A stretch of 64,000 bases of DNA from [Eubacterium] yurii subsp. margaretiae ATCC 43715 (GCA_000146855.1 GL405246.1:702587-766586), one strand, 5' to 3'. Shown: positions 16,734 through 27,064, counted from the stretch's first letter. The notes: a model not told the origin generated them from the letters alone. Made by a program: numbers and translations.

Positions 16734-18056
16734 TTAGTCTTCGTTTAGCGGAATGGCAATATTGATATAAAATTCCAGTTCATAATGAGAAAACTCTGCT
16801 TTACCCTTGTATTTCTCCACTGTGGTTCTGATAGAGGCAATCCCAAGACCTCTGCCGCTTCCTTTGGTGGAATGATATTCTCCGTTTTTCATCTTGATAT
16901 TCCCGTCAAAGGCGTTGGTTTCCACAATATAAAGCCAACAGTCCCCACGAGTTGTCATCGTAAGTTCGATAAAGCGATCTTTACTGTCTGCATTTTTTGC
17001 GGCATCGATTGCGTTTTCTAAAAGGTTTCCAATCATGGTACACAACTCCACATCGGAAAGTATCTGCTGCTTCTCAATATCAATACTGAAACTGACATCA
17101 ATACTCTCGTTTTTTGCCTGTGCTGCATAAAAATTCAAAATGGCATTTAAAGCATCATTCTTGGTATAGATAAGCGTTTCTCTGGTCGGAAGCTCCCTCA
17201 TATAGTCTGCAAGGTAGGCATTGACGGCATCTGCATTGCCAGATTCTGCCATATTTTTTAAGGTTATCAGTATTTGTCTGAAATCATGTCTTGCCCTTGC
17301 AGAATCATTGATATATTTCATCTGGGCATCATATTGCTTTTCCTGCATTTTTAGTATTTTTCTCTCCTGCTCGGACTTCGCCGCATCCAACAATATGCTT
17401 ACAATGAAATAAAATACTACATTCATTATCATCCATATGAAAAAAACAATCAAGAGGATAATAAGTACCACAGTCCCGACTCTATTTACATAAAACGTCT
17501 CGTATTTTAACGGACGCATAAAAAGATTAATCATTAAGATAGAGCCTGAAAAAGGTAGAGTCATAAGATAGACCTTTGCAATATGCAGTCGTTCCACCAG
17601 TTTACTCCCATATTTCCCAAAGAAAAATCCTATAGGAATTGCCAATATCATACTTGCTGCTAAAAGAAAAAGTGTATAATCCAAACTTGAAGAATTGATA
17701 CCTAGACTTGGATGTCTTGCAGCATCAAAGCAGGCGGCAAAATTTGCCAATATGGACATCACCGCCATCACATCCACAAATATTGCAACTGCCTCGCTTA
17801 TAGGTGCCTTTATACTGTGTGCATAAAAAGTAAAGCATCCTATCAGTACAGGAAACAGGATGATATTGGCATCAAAAGGAAAATATATTTCCGTGAGAGA
17901 GCCGATAGTTGAAAGGACAAGGAATGCAGGAACTGCCATTACCAGTAACAAGCGAAGCGGGTATCTAATCTGATTTCTCATCGGAAGATAACAGAGGATA
18001 GCGGAGGGAATAAGAACAAAATATTCCAATAAGGTTGAGGCGAGCTGTTTATTCAT
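16734..18056 (-). CDS. GHKL sensor histidine kinase (AgrC-like)
   Basis: A 440-residue membrane kinase. The first half has six or more hydrophobic helices (to about residue 220), then a short coiled coil. Conserved boxes: RHDFRQ with the phospho-acceptor His at about 256, N-box MIGNLLENAIDAA at about 342-354, and G-box KGSGRGLGIAS near 398. This is the quorum-sensing/LytS-like GHKL class. Its start overlaps the response regulator stop by four bases (ATGA), so they are co-translated. No AgrB/AgrD peptide genes are seen; the stimulus is unknown. Confidence 0.92.
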   Translation of the reverse strand: MNKQLASTLLEYFVLIPSAILCYLPMRNQIRYPLRLLLVMAVPAFLVLSTIGSLTEIYFPFDANIILFPVLIGCFTFYAHSIKAPISEAVAIFVDVMAVMSILANFAACFDAARHPSLGINSSSLDYTLFLLAASMILAIPIGFFFGKYGSKLVERLHIAKVYLMTLPFSGSILMINLFMRPLKYETFYVNRVGTVVLIILLIVFFIWMIMNVVFYFIVSILLDAAKSEQERKILKMQEKQYDAQMKYINDSARARHDFRQILITLKNMAESGNADAVNAYLADYMRELPTRETLIYTKNDALNAILNFYAAQAKNESIDVSFSIDIEKQQILSDVELCTMIGNLLENAIDAAKNADSKDRFIELTMTTRGDCWLYIVETNAFDGNIKMKNGEYHSTKGSGRGLGIASIRTTVEKYKGKAEFSHYELEFYINIAIPLNED

Positions 18057-18805
18057 TGTTTTGCCTTATGCCTCCTTTCCATAGCTTCTTTTCTTAATTT
18101 CTGAAAAATATAATTTTGCCAAGTGGATACAAACTGCTTTTCTTTTCTGAGATTGCATGGAAATTCGATCCCGCTTTCAAGGTAGCAGACTCCGCTTTTA
18201 AAGCTCTGTATAAAGTCCATATTGACTATCACGCCCCGTAGGATGAGGAGAAATCTCTTATCCTGAAAAATCTCATCACAAACGCTTGAAAAGGTCAAGC
18301 GGGGTGCATAGGTATTTCCGTATTTATCATAAATTTCAACATTGTGGGTAGAGGCACTTACTGCCACAATATCGCAAAATGCAAGGTGATACTCTGTCCT
18401 GTTTACAGAAAAGGAAAGCCTCTGAGTTAAATCTGTCTTTCTCTTTAAAATATCGTCCATAATCCGAAAAACCTGCACCTCTTCCGCCGGTTTTTCGATA
18501 TAATCAAAGGCATGATTGTGCAGGGCTGCTACATGGTGTTCCGCACTTGTCGTCAGAAAAACCAAAATAACATCGGAATCTGTTTTACGAATAATTTCTG
18601 CCGCCTGCATCCCGCTCATCCCGTCCATATAAATGTCCAGAAAAAGAATCGTATAGAGAAAGGGCTGATAGTTGTCAAGCAAAGCTTCTGCACTTTCAAA
18701 ATATTGTATATTCAGTTTTTCGCTACCGGCAGCGGCATATTTTAAAAGGATGCTGCTCAGCTTTTCTCTATCCTCTTTCCTGTCATCTACAATGGCAATG
18801 TTCAT
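18053..18805 (-). CDS. LytTR-family response regulator
   Basis: A 250-residue regulator: receiver domain with acidic pair IVDD (about 6-9), phospho-Asp in LFLDIYMDGMSG near residue 58, and FDYIEKP (about 102-108, Lys). A LytTR DNA-binding domain follows from about residue 140, with RLSFSVNRTEYHLAFCDIVA and a final helix. I chose ATG 18805, since AGAGAG is nine bases upstream, rather than TTG at 18814. It is partner of the kinase downstream. The likely target is the 21-bp direct repeat before the SLH gene. Confidence 0.92.
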   Translation of the reverse strand: MNIAIVDDRKEDREKLSSILLKYAAAGSEKLNIQYFESAEALLDNYQPFLYTILFLDIYMDGMSGMQAAEIIRKTDSDVILVFLTTSAEHHVAALHNHAFDYIEKPAEEVQVFRIMDDILKRKTDLTQRLSFSVNRTEYHLAFCDIVAVSASTHNVEIYDKYGNTYAPRLTFSSVCDEIFQDKRFLLILRGVIVNMDFIQSFKSGVCYLESGIEFPCNLRKEKQFVSTWQNYIFQKLRKEAMERRHKAKQ

Positions 18806-19228
18806 ATTTATCAACTCTCTTTTCTATTGTCAGTTTGGGGTTAAGATACCGGCATTTTTATGTAAATAAGATTGATAATGCTTGGTTTCTTCCAACAAGT
18901 TTGCATAATACTACATAGATATATTGTACCATAAAGCATAAGAATAATCTATTGAATTAAAAGTTATTATTTCAACTTCTCCACATGCAAAATGAGTTAA
19001 AAACATTGTGATTTGAATATATTCCTTAAATAGGCAAAATAAATTTAAAATAAGTCTTTTCAAAATATGAAAGTGGGATTATAATAAAACTGTAGTTGAC
19101 ACTAATTAATGATTTTTAGGAGATTTTTCGTTATAAATAAGCAGATTTTAAAATAAATTTTTATAAGTGTAAAATCGATTTGAATTTTAAATTAATTTGA
19201 TGCTCAATGGTAGAAAGAAGGCAAACTT
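18806..19228. other. Divergent intergenic region
   Basis: It separates the response regulator (minus) from the SemiSWEET gene (plus) and must hold both promoters. I see only AT-rich sequence and a TTGACA at about 19096 with no convincing -10 partner. No gene or strong hairpin. Confidence 0.4.
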
Positions 19229-19486
19229 ATGAATGAAAAGACAGTTAAAATCATGGGATGGGTAGCAACTTGTACCGCTATGCTTATGTATGTAGCTTAC
19301 TTCCCACAGATTGTCAACAACTTACATGGACATAAAACAGGCTTTTTACAACCTTTAGTTGCTGCGATAAACTGCACCCTATGGGTTTGCTACGGTTTTT
19401 TTCAAAAGAAAAAAGAATGGCCGATTGTAGTAGCAAATTTACCTGGGGTAATATTTGGAGCTATTGCTGCAATTACAGCCTTATAA
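19229..19486 (+). CDS. SemiSWEET sugar transporter
   Basis: An 85-residue protein with three transmembrane helices (about residues 8-27, 39-58, 64-83). The PQ motif AYFPQIVNNLHGHKTG in helix 1 and the Asn/Trp pair in NCTLWVCYGF are SemiSWEET hallmarks. Two subunits form a channel-like uniporter for sugars, which run down their gradient across the membrane. The length is typical of half-SWEETs. The ribosome site is weak (GAAGG). It is monocistronic and ends before a bidirectional terminator shared with hutH. Confidence 0.9.
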   Translation: MNEKTVKIMGWVATCTAMLMYVAYFPQIVNNLHGHKTGFLQPLVAAINCTLWVCYGFFQKKKEWPIVVANLPGVIFGAIAAITAL

Positions 19487-19623
19487 GAGTATTTTGTAAA
19501 GTCAAACCTTAGGGTATGTGAAACTGAATCATTAAAGATATAAAATAATACCTAATTATTGTTATTATAAGTCAACTTCTTTACATAAGTAAGGATGCTT
19601 ATGACTATGAATATGAATAGATA

Positions 19624-19654
19624 CAGCCTCTTCAAGTTGAATTTGAAGAGGCTG
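19624..19654. terminator. Bidirectional terminator
   Basis: CAGCCTCTTCAA (19624-19635) pairs perfectly with TTGAAGAGGCTG (19643-19654) around a seven-base loop. It lies between convergent SemiSWEET and hutH. Confidence 0.75.
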
Positions 19655-19754
19655 TTATAGTATTATCTTACTATCATTTGTATTAAAATCCAAACTTATT
19701 TTTCTATTTTATATTTTTAGAAAAATAAGTGCTAATATTTATATATTTTCAATT

Positions 19755-21305
19755 TTAGTAATCTATTTCTACAGCACTTTCAACTGCTTCAAGTATAGTG
19801 CCGTCTACTATCAGTTTTGTTACCTTATCAAGCTCTTTATACATTTCTATATCTGTATCAAGTTTTATAAAGTCTGTAACAGCTCTTACAGCGTCATAAG
19901 CTTTTTGAGTTCCTTTTCCAAGCTTTAGGTTCAAATCTTTTCTAAAGTCTATTGCTTGGCAAGCAGCCATTAGTTCAGTAGCAAGTACTCTAACAGAGTT
20001 TACCAATATATCTCTTGCTGTTCTTGCAGCTATAGTTCCCATTGAAACAAGGTCTTCTTGGTTGGCAGATGATGGTATAGAATCAACTGATGCCGGATGT
20101 GCCAATATCTTATTTTCAGAAACAAGCGCTGCACAAGCATATTGAGTTATCATATATCCTGAGTTTAGTCCACCTTGAGGAGTAAGGAATGCAGGAAGGT
20201 CATTAAGTTGCGGATTTATAAGTCTTTCCAATCTTCTTTCAGATACATTGGCTATCTCCGCTATACCTATTCCAAGGAAGTCAAATGGTTGTGCCATAGG
20301 CTCTCCGTGGAAGTTTCCTCCTGATATTACATCTCCTTCTCTTGTTACTATAGGATTGTCAGTAACGGAGTTAAGCTCTATTTCTACTTTCTTCTCAACA
20401 TAAGCTATAGAGTCTTTACTTGCTCCATGTATTTGAGGTACGCATCTTATAGAGTAAGCGTCTTGAACTCTAAGTTCTGCCTGTCTTGTAGTATATGTGC
20501 TGCCTTCAAGAAGTTTGAGCATATTTCTTGCAGTTGTCACCTGTCCGTGATGGTTTCTTATAACATGCAACCTTTCATCAAAAGCGTCTGTAATTCCTCT
20601 TAGAGCTTCAGTTGTAAGGGCTGCTGCTATATCTCCGATTTTTAGTAGCTGTATTGCATCGTAAGTTGTTATAGCTCCTGTAGATGTCAGTACTTGAGTA
20701 CCGTTTATAAGTCCAAGACCTTCTTTTGCGTCAAGGTCAATTACAGGAATTCCTGCTTTTTCCATAGCTTCCTTACCTGATACTATTTGACCCTTGTATT
20801 CAGCTTCACCAAGTCCAAGCATAGGAAGTACCATATGAGCAAGAGGCGCAAGGTCTCCGGACGCACCCAAAGAGCCTTTTTCAGGTATGCAAGGATGTAC
20901 GCCCTTATTTAGCATTTCAAGTAGAGTTTTGATAGTCAAAAGTCTTACTCCTGAATATCCTTTTGAAAGTGCATTTACTCTTGTAAGCATTATGGCTCTT
21001 ACTACTTCTCTATCAAAAAGAGGTCCGTATCCGCAAGCGTGTGAACGTATGAGATTTTCTTGTAGTACGCGACAATCTTCCTTAGATATACCAACCTTGC
21101 TGAACTCTCCAAATCCTGTAGTAACTCCATAAATAACCTTCTCGTTTTCTACGATGTCATCTATTATCTTTCTTGAGTCTTCTATATTTTTTACAGTATC
21201 TTGAGATAATTCAGCCACGCAGTTATATCTTGCTACTGCCATCAATTCATCCAAAGACAGATCGTTTCCTGTAAGAACAACTTTTTTTATTTCTTTAGCT
21301 TTCAT
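19755..21305 (-). CDS. hutH: Histidine ammonia-lyase
   Basis: 516 residues, the family length. It removes ammonia from L-histidine to give urocanate, the first step of the Hut pathway. The self-forming MIO cofactor triad Ala-Ser-Gly is in GSLGASGDLAPLAHM (about residue 150), after Tyr-Gly-Val-x-Thr-Gly-Phe-Gly at about 60. AAGGAGA supports the ATG. It lies 105 bases downstream of the permease gene on the same strand, with a hairpin between. The following steps, hutU and hutI, are encoded divergently on plus. Confidence 0.97.
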   Translation of the reverse strand: MKAKEIKKVVLTGNDLSLDELMAVARYNCVAELSQDTVKNIEDSRKIIDDIVENEKVIYGVTTGFGEFSKVGISKEDCRVLQENLIRSHACGYGPLFDREVVRAIMLTRVNALSKGYSGVRLLTIKTLLEMLNKGVHPCIPEKGSLGASGDLAPLAHMVLPMLGLGEAEYKGQIVSGKEAMEKAGIPVIDLDAKEGLGLINGTQVLTSTGAITTYDAIQLLKIGDIAAALTTEALRGITDAFDERLHVIRNHHGQVTTARNMLKLLEGSTYTTRQAELRVQDAYSIRCVPQIHGASKDSIAYVEKKVEIELNSVTDNPIVTREGDVISGGNFHGEPMAQPFDFLGIGIAEIANVSERRLERLINPQLNDLPAFLTPQGGLNSGYMITQYACAALVSENKILAHPASVDSIPSSANQEDLVSMGTIAARTARDILVNSVRVLATELMAACQAIDFRKDLNLKLGKGTQKAYDAVRAVTDFIKLDTDIEMYKELDKVTKLIVDGTILEAVESAVEIDY

Positions 21306-21368
21306 TAATTAATCTCCTTACAAATTTTATTAAAATATTAATTAGCCTGATTTATTATTCCATTAAAT

Positions 21369-21399
21369 AATTCTCCGACGTTAAATTCGACGGAGAATT
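21369..21399 (-). terminator. Intercistronic hairpin before hutH
   Basis: AATTCTCCG (21369-21377) pairs with CGGAGAATT (21391-21399) around a 13-base loop, in the gap between the permease stop and the hutH start. With only a short T-stretch after it, it may be a partial terminator or an RNA-processing/stability element rather than a full stop. Confidence 0.5.
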
Positions 21400-21410
21400 A
21401 TAGTTAATGA

Positions 21411-22790
21411 CTATCCGAGTATAACGGCACCTATTACTCCACCGATTATAAGTGTAATGTCGTATGCTATGAATGTAGGAACGCAGGTATCCCAAATGTG
21501 GTCGTGCTGTCCGTCTGCATTAAGCCCTGATGTAGGACCCATAGTAGAGTCTGAGGCAGGAGATCCTGCGTCACCAAGAGCAGCTGCAATACCTATAAGA
21601 AGTATTATAGAAGGAACTGAAAATCCTATAGTATGGCAAAGAGGCACATATATTGCAGTAACTATTGGAACTGTACCAAATGAAGTACCTATACCCATAG
21701 TGATGAGCAATCCTACAAGCAATAGTATAAATGCTGCCATGGCCTTAGAGCCTTGCATATATACAGAAGCGCTTTTAACAAGAGAGTCAACTGCACCGCT
21801 TGTTTTTAACAAATAACCATATCCGGCAGCTACAAGCATTACAAAGGCGATGAATCCCATCATACCTATACCGCCATTTACAACCTCATCCAAGCTCTTG
21901 TATTTTATACAACCTGTTATTATCATTGTGAAAAGACCAAGAGTTGCAGAGTACGGTAGTGATTTTGTTACCATAGATACTACAGCAACAACTATACAAC
22001 CTATAAGTGCTCCCCAAGCTTCCTTAGTCATCTTAACATCAGTATGTTCAACTGTACCTGGTACAGGAACGTCCTTATATTCTCTATCTTTTCCATAAAG
22101 TAACAATACGCAAATTATAAGACCTATAAGCATTGATAAACCGCCAATCCACATTACTTTTGATGTGTCAGCTACAGAAATCTCTATACCCAGTTCCTTT
22201 CCGGCATTATTGATGTTTTCAACCAATATATTGTGGAATAAAAGACCAAAACCAAGAGGTATAGAAACATAAGGCGCTTTAAGACCGAATGTAAGAGCAC
22301 AAGCCATTGCTCTTCTGTCTATCTTGAGCTTGTTCATCAATCCCAATAGTGGAGGTATCAATATAGGTATAAATGCTATATGCACTGGAACAAGGTTTTG
22401 AGAGAAGCAGGCGATAAATGCTATAGCAAAAATCATGAAAAACTTCTTACCGCTTAGAACTCTTGAAAGTTTTACAGATAAGATAGTTCCAAGACCAGAA
22501 TGAGCAAGACCTACCGCAAATGCTCCAAGCAAGATATAGCTTAGTGCTGTTTCAGAGTTTCCGCCCATTCCATCAATCAAGACACCAATGATATTTTTTG
22601 TCTGATATTCCGGTACACCTTGCGCTAAAAGTGCCTTAGCTGTATCACTTGAGATGTAAAAAGGCATTCCTGCAGCAAGACCGGCAACAACTGCTGAAAC
22701 GATGATAGCTAACAATACGTTAAATTTCAGTAAGCAAAGAACACACATTACTATTACCGACACTATGACCGGATTTAATAGTATATCCAT
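21411..22790 (-). CDS. NhaC/YuiF-like amino-acid permease
   Basis: A 459-residue integral membrane protein with about 12 hydrophobic helices, of the Na+/H+ antiporter-like (YuiF/NhaC) family. Signature stretches are FSQNLVPVHIAFIPILIPP (about 130-148) and GDAGSPASDSTMGPTSGLNADG near the C-terminus. Members of this family in hut loci are thought to import histidine. It is read with hutH on the same strand, so histidine uptake is the best inference; the ion coupling cannot be told from sequence. GGAGG at correct distance sets the ATG. Confidence 0.85.
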   Translation of the reverse strand: MDILLNPVIVSVIVMCVLCLLKFNVLLAIIVSAVVAGLAAGMPFYISSDTAKALLAQGVPEYQTKNIIGVLIDGMGGNSETALSYILLGAFAVGLAHSGLGTILSVKLSRVLSGKKFFMIFAIAFIACFSQNLVPVHIAFIPILIPPLLGLMNKLKIDRRAMACALTFGLKAPYVSIPLGFGLLFHNILVENINNAGKELGIEISVADTSKVMWIGGLSMLIGLIICVLLLYGKDREYKDVPVPGTVEHTDVKMTKEAWGALIGCIVVAVVSMVTKSLPYSATLGLFTMIITGCIKYKSLDEVVNGGIGMMGFIAFVMLVAAGYGYLLKTSGAVDSLVKSASVYMQGSKAMAAFILLLVGLLITMGIGTSFGTVPIVTAIYVPLCHTIGFSVPSIILLIGIAAALGDAGSPASDSTMGPTSGLNADGQHDHIWDTCVPTFIAYDITLIIGGVIGAVILG

Positions 22791-23458
22791 AATAACTCCT
22801 CCCTAGTTTGAAATGATAAAAATAAATGATACATATTAATCAGCCGGCAAAACGCCATGTCATTATTGGATTTTAACCAGATATTAAGCTTATTAACATA
22901 TAAAGATAAACTGTTAAAATTCATGGATGAATTGAAACTCATTAATCCAATCAATATGATTTTCCAATAATAGAACAATTATAACTGCTGATATTTGTGT
23001 TATCAAAGTGCTATAAGATAGCAAAGAATCGACTTGTTTTTATGTAGAGACATATTTGTATCGGTTGCCTGATAATTATGAATCAATTAGAAAAATCAAA
23101 GGCGATATCCTACTTAGATAACACAGACAAATATTATTTTTTTAAAATAGGCAACGTTTTTTTCTTTTTCGAAAAAAGTTCCTATAATTAAACTTTATGC
23201 TAATGATTATATAATGAACACGTCGAATATATGTCATTTTGAAATTTCGTTTCATAAAATTATGATATTAAAAAGTATTAAAAATTCAGGCAATTAATAA
23301 TTTTAATAAATAGTCTAAAATTCAGGATAAAAAAGTAAATACTTTTACGAATATGACTGTTTAACAGGAAAACGCAAAGTCTATAAAGCGTCGAAAAAGA
23401 ATTATTTAAAGCTTTATAATTAAATTAAATATTAGAAAGTACTGATTTTTAATAAATA
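22791..23458. other. Leader region of the permease-hutH unit
   Basis: 668 bases without a believable gene; the frames present lack ribosome sites. It must carry the promoter for the minus-strand permease and hutH, and receives the hutD transcript end. I find no convincing -35/-10 pair or riboswitch fold. Confidence 0.4.
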
Positions 23459-24034
23459 TCAGTTAACCTCACATATTATTACCGGAGAGCTACATTGAAT
23501 TATTTTTATGCAGTTCAATACTTCTTCTTCCTCAATAATAAGTAGACTTTCAGCGTCTAGATTTATGGTAGACTCCTCAGTTTCGGATATTTGTATTATA
23601 GAGTTTTCCTTAGAATATAATATCAACTTACCTTTTTTTTTAGGAGCATATAAATCGTCTTCCTTAAGTATAGCAAGATTTGCCTGCAAATCTTCTCTTA
23701 CAATGAAATTAAAGTCGATGCAATCCAGACTGTTATTAGATTTTGTAGTCCATTTTCCATAGAAATATTCCACATCATAAGGAAATAGTGTTCTTTTGTA
23801 GAGATTTTCGTGTTCTACAAAAAGCTCACCTTGAAGAGGAAGTAAATATCTCTGATAGCCGGAAAAATCGCTGAACTGTGAAGATGAAGTTGTGAAAGAT
23901 GCAGAAGATATTCTCCAGTCAAAATCTCTTTTGGAAAGTGTGGAGTCCTCAGGATATATGACAAATTGCGTAGTATTACCTCCGCTCCACTGATTTACAA
24001 CAAAATCTTCAGATTTTACTATTTTGTAATCCAT
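23459..24034 (-). CDS. hutD: HutD family protein
   Basis: A 191-residue HutD: cupin-like fold of the histidine-utilisation accessory protein, thought to modulate hut expression, possibly by binding N-formimino-glutamate (family knowledge). Visible blocks: WSGGNTTQFVIYP (about 16-28), DWRISSASFTTSS near residue 40, and the glycine-poor C-terminal strand pair. ATG 24034 is chosen because AAGGAGG sits just upstream; the longer frame to 24091 lacks a site. It is divergent from hutU. Confidence 0.88.
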   Translation of the reverse strand: MDYKIVKSEDFVVNQWSGGNTTQFVIYPEDSTLSKRDFDWRISSASFTTSSSQFSDFSGYQRYLLPLQGELFVEHENLYKRTLFPYDVEYFYGKWTTKSNNSLDCIDFNFIVREDLQANLAILKEDDLYAPKKKGKLILYSKENSIIQISETEESTINLDAESLLIIEEEEVLNCIKIIQCSSPVIICEVN

Positions 24035-24532
24035 GACTGCCTCCTTATATATAATTAGTAAATAATATACCATACATAAATGATACAACATATTTTCATT
24101 TTTGAAAAGCTTATTTTTATAAAAAAGCGTCTAATGGAAAATATCAAATTCGACGCAGTAAATTTTAAGAAAAACGTTTTATTATTATAGAAAATATAAA
24201 TATTATTGCATAAAAGTCAAAATTAATTCTTGAAAATTAATTTAAAAATTTTAAGCTTCTTAATCTTTAATATTTTTACCAAATTTACATAGACTATTTA
24301 ATGACGTGGGTAATTTATAATGATGTCATAAGATGCGAACATGGTGTGTTTGTATATGTGATGTCGATTTCATAATAGAATGATAGACTTCTTTTATATT
24401 GAAGTATTATAGAGTTAGTTTTAATACAAATTAAACTTAGATACTAAGATTGAAGTCTTTATATTTATGTTAGGATAAGGCAGACATATTACAAATTACA
24501 TAAGATTAATTATGAAAATATAGGAGGATATT
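24035..24532. other. hutD-hutU divergent promoter region
   Basis: 498 bases between hutD (minus) and hutU (plus). GCGTC at 24127-24131 pairs with GACGC at 24152-24156, extended inward with one mismatch; on minus the stem is followed by TTTTTT, so it could end transcripts about 90 bases before hutD starts, as an attenuator might. No other clear element. Confidence 0.45.
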
Positions 24533-26560
24533 ATGATACCAAACATTGATATTGCAGAAGCTATGACTATAAAATTAGATGACGTTTTGCCTGAGATGCC
24601 AAAATTTGAAGAAGGGATAAGAAGGGCACCTGATAGAGGATTCCGTCTTTCTCAAAGCCAAACTGAGATAGCATTGAAAAATGCACTTAGATACATTCCT
24701 GAAAAATATCATCAACAATTAATACCTGAGTTTTTGGAAGAACTTACAACAAGAGGAAGAATATACGGCTATAGATTTAGACCTGAAGGCAATCTTTATG
24801 GTAAGCCTATCGACGAATACAAAGGAAACTGTATAGAAGGTAAGGCTTTCCAAGTAATGATAGATAACAACCTTGACTTTGCAGTTGCGCTTTATCCTTA
24901 TGAGCTTGTTACTTACGGTGAAACAGGAAGTGTTTGCCAAAACTGGATGCAATACAGACTTATAAAGAAGTACCTTGAAGTTATGACACAAGACCAAACT
25001 CTTGTAATAGAATCAGGTCATCCGCTTGGACTTTTCAAATCAAAACCGGACGCTCCTAGGGTAATAATATCAAATGCAATGATGATAGGTATGTTTGACA
25101 ATCTACACGATTGGGAAGTTGCCGAAGAGATGGGTGTGGCAAACTACGGACAGATGACAGCCGGCGGTTGGATGTATATAGGACCTCAAGGTATAGTTCA
25201 CGGTACTTTCAACACAATATTAAATGCCGGAAGAATGAAACTTGGCATACCTAACGACGGAGATTTGGCAGGAGTGCTTTTCGTAACATCAGGTCTTGGC
25301 GGTATGAGCGGCGCACAAGGAAAGGCTTGCGAGATAGCAAATGGAGTAGGTATAGTAGCAGAAGTTGACTACTCAAGAATACAAACAAGACTTGACCAAG
25401 GCTGGATAAGAAAGGCGTCTGCAAATCTTGAAGAAGTTTTTGCTTTAGCAAAGGAATATCAAGATAAGAAAGAAGCTATTTCAATAGCTTATCATGGAAA
25501 TATAGTTGATTTGCTTGAATATGCTGACAAACACGACATTCACATTCCACTTTTGTCAGACCAAACATCTTGCCACAATGTGTATGAAGGTGGATATTGC
25601 CCACAAGGAATAGACTTTGATGAAAGAACAAGACTTCTTGCTGAAGATCCTGAAAAATTCAGAAAGATGGTAGATGCTACTCTTGTTGCTCATTTCAACG
25701 TAATCAAGAAACTTACAGCTAAAGGATCTTACTTCTTTGACTACGGTAATTCATTTATGAAGGCAATCTACGATGCAGGAGTTAAGGAAATCTCTAAAAA
25801 CGGAGTGGATGAAAAAGACGGATTTATTTGGCCATCTTATGTAGAAGACATAATGGGACCTAAGTTGTTTGACTACGGATACGGACCATTCAGATGGGTA
25901 TGCCTAAGCGGAAAACATGAAGACCTTGTAAAAACTGATAAAGCGGCTATGGAATGTATAGATCCTAACAGAAGATATCAAGACAGAGATAACTATGTAT
26001 GGATAAGAGACGCTGAAAAGAATCAAATGGTTGTAGGAACTCAAGCGAGAATATTGTATCAAGACGCAATAGGAAGAATAAAAATCGCCCTTAAGTTCAA
26101 CGACATGGTAAGAAAAGGTGAAATAGGACCTGTAATGATGGGTAGAGACCACCATGACGTATCAGGAACAGACTCTCCATTTAGAGAAACATCAAATATC
26201 AAAGACGGTAGTAATGTAATGGCTGATATGGCAATCCAATGCTTTGCAGGTAACTGCGCAAGAGGTATGAGCCTTGTAGCAATACACAACGGCGGTGGCG
26301 TAGGTATAGGAAAATCTATAAATGGTGGATTCGGTCTTGTGCTTGACGGTAGCCACAGAGCAGACGAAATAGTAAAATCTGCTTTGTCATGGGACGTTAT
26401 GAGCGGTGTTGCAAGACGTTCATGGGCAAGAAACGAAAACTCTATCGAAACAGTAATAGAGTTCAACAAGGTGAACAAAGGCACAGATCATATAACAGTA
26501 CCTTATATAGCTGATGAAGACGCTGTAAAATCAGCAGTAGCAAAGATATTTAAAAAATAG
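24533..26560 (+). CDS. hutU: Urocanate hydratase, long clostridial form
   Basis: 675 residues, more than 100 longer than the common bacterial enzyme of about 555 residues, matching the clostridial/eukaryote-like form. It adds water to urocanate to give imidazolonepropionate, using tightly bound NAD+ as an electrophile. Visible: SGLGGMSGAQGKACEIANGV (NAD-binding Rossmann segment, about 250-270), DQTSCHN (about 341-347, active-site region with Cys), GRDHHDVSGTDSPFRET near 538, and HNGGGVGIGKSINGG. GGAGG gives the ATG. Confidence 0.96.
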   Translation: MIPNIDIAEAMTIKLDDVLPEMPKFEEGIRRAPDRGFRLSQSQTEIALKNALRYIPEKYHQQLIPEFLEELTTRGRIYGYRFRPEGNLYGKPIDEYKGNCIEGKAFQVMIDNNLDFAVALYPYELVTYGETGSVCQNWMQYRLIKKYLEVMTQDQTLVIESGHPLGLFKSKPDAPRVIISNAMMIGMFDNLHDWEVAEEMGVANYGQMTAGGWMYIGPQGIVHGTFNTILNAGRMKLGIPNDGDLAGVLFVTSGLGGMSGAQGKACEIANGVGIVAEVDYSRIQTRLDQGWIRKASANLEEVFALAKEYQDKKEAISIAYHGNIVDLLEYADKHDIHIPLLSDQTSCHNVYEGGYCPQGIDFDERTRLLAEDPEKFRKMVDATLVAHFNVIKKLTAKGSYFFDYGNSFMKAIYDAGVKEISKNGVDEKDGFIWPSYVEDIMGPKLFDYGYGPFRWVCLSGKHEDLVKTDKAAMECIDPNRRYQDRDNYVWIRDAEKNQMVVGTQARILYQDAIGRIKIALKFNDMVRKGEIGPVMMGRDHHDVSGTDSPFRETSNIKDGSNVMADMAIQCFAGNCARGMSLVAIHNGGGVGIGKSINGGFGLVLDGSHRADEIVKSALSWDVMSGVARRSWARNENSIETVIEFNKVNKGTDHITVPYIADEDAVKSAVAKIFKK

Positions 26561-26597
26561 AAGATGTAATTGTCATTTAAAAGATGACGATTGAAAT

Positions 26598-26643
26598 AAT
26601 AAAACTAACAAAAATCGTCAATTCGATCTTTGTTAGTTTTATT
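26598..26643 (+). terminator. Strong terminator after hutU
   Basis: AATAAAACTAACAAA (26598-26612) pairs over 15 bases with TTTGTTAGTTTTATT (26629-26643), and the loop is 16 bases. The right arm is itself T-rich. It ends hutU and could also work backwards. Confidence 0.85.
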
Positions 26644-27064
26644 TTATAAAAATGAATTTTTAAAAATTTTGTCGGTATATTATAATTATGACTATATGAT
26701 TTATACAAAAAATCTATTTGACTTGTTTAATAACTTAATTATAATTTTATATGATGTTTTAATACTAAACTTTATTTAAATTATGTAAAAATTTTTTTCT
26801 TTATCTTGTCATTACAGTTAAACTTAGATTTTATAAAAAAATTTTTCTATACTTACTATTAAATATAATTTTTTTAATATAAGTATTTACTTAAATAATA
26901 AAGTTTGAATATGTAAATTTGAAAAACATAGCTTATTAAACAAGTATGCTTAATGGATATTTCAATCATATTAATTTTGAGTCATTTATTTTTTTGTAAA
27001 TGACTAATGTAAAAGATATATTTATAAGTCTGAATTAAATTATAAATGATACAAGGGGGTTTTT
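26644..27064. other. hutI leader with degenerate repeat A
   Basis: AATACTAAACTTTATTTAAA at 26761 matches the left end of repeat family A, with a decayed continuation to about 26860. At 26980-27005, AGTCATTTA pairs with TAAATGACT over a T-rich loop, just 60 bases before hutI; it is a possible operator or leader hairpin. No gene. Confidence 0.45.

Noticed and set aside
22775..22978. 67-codon minus frame overlapping the permease start
   Set aside because: No ribosome site, out of frame with the permease, AT-rich composition like intergenic DNA.
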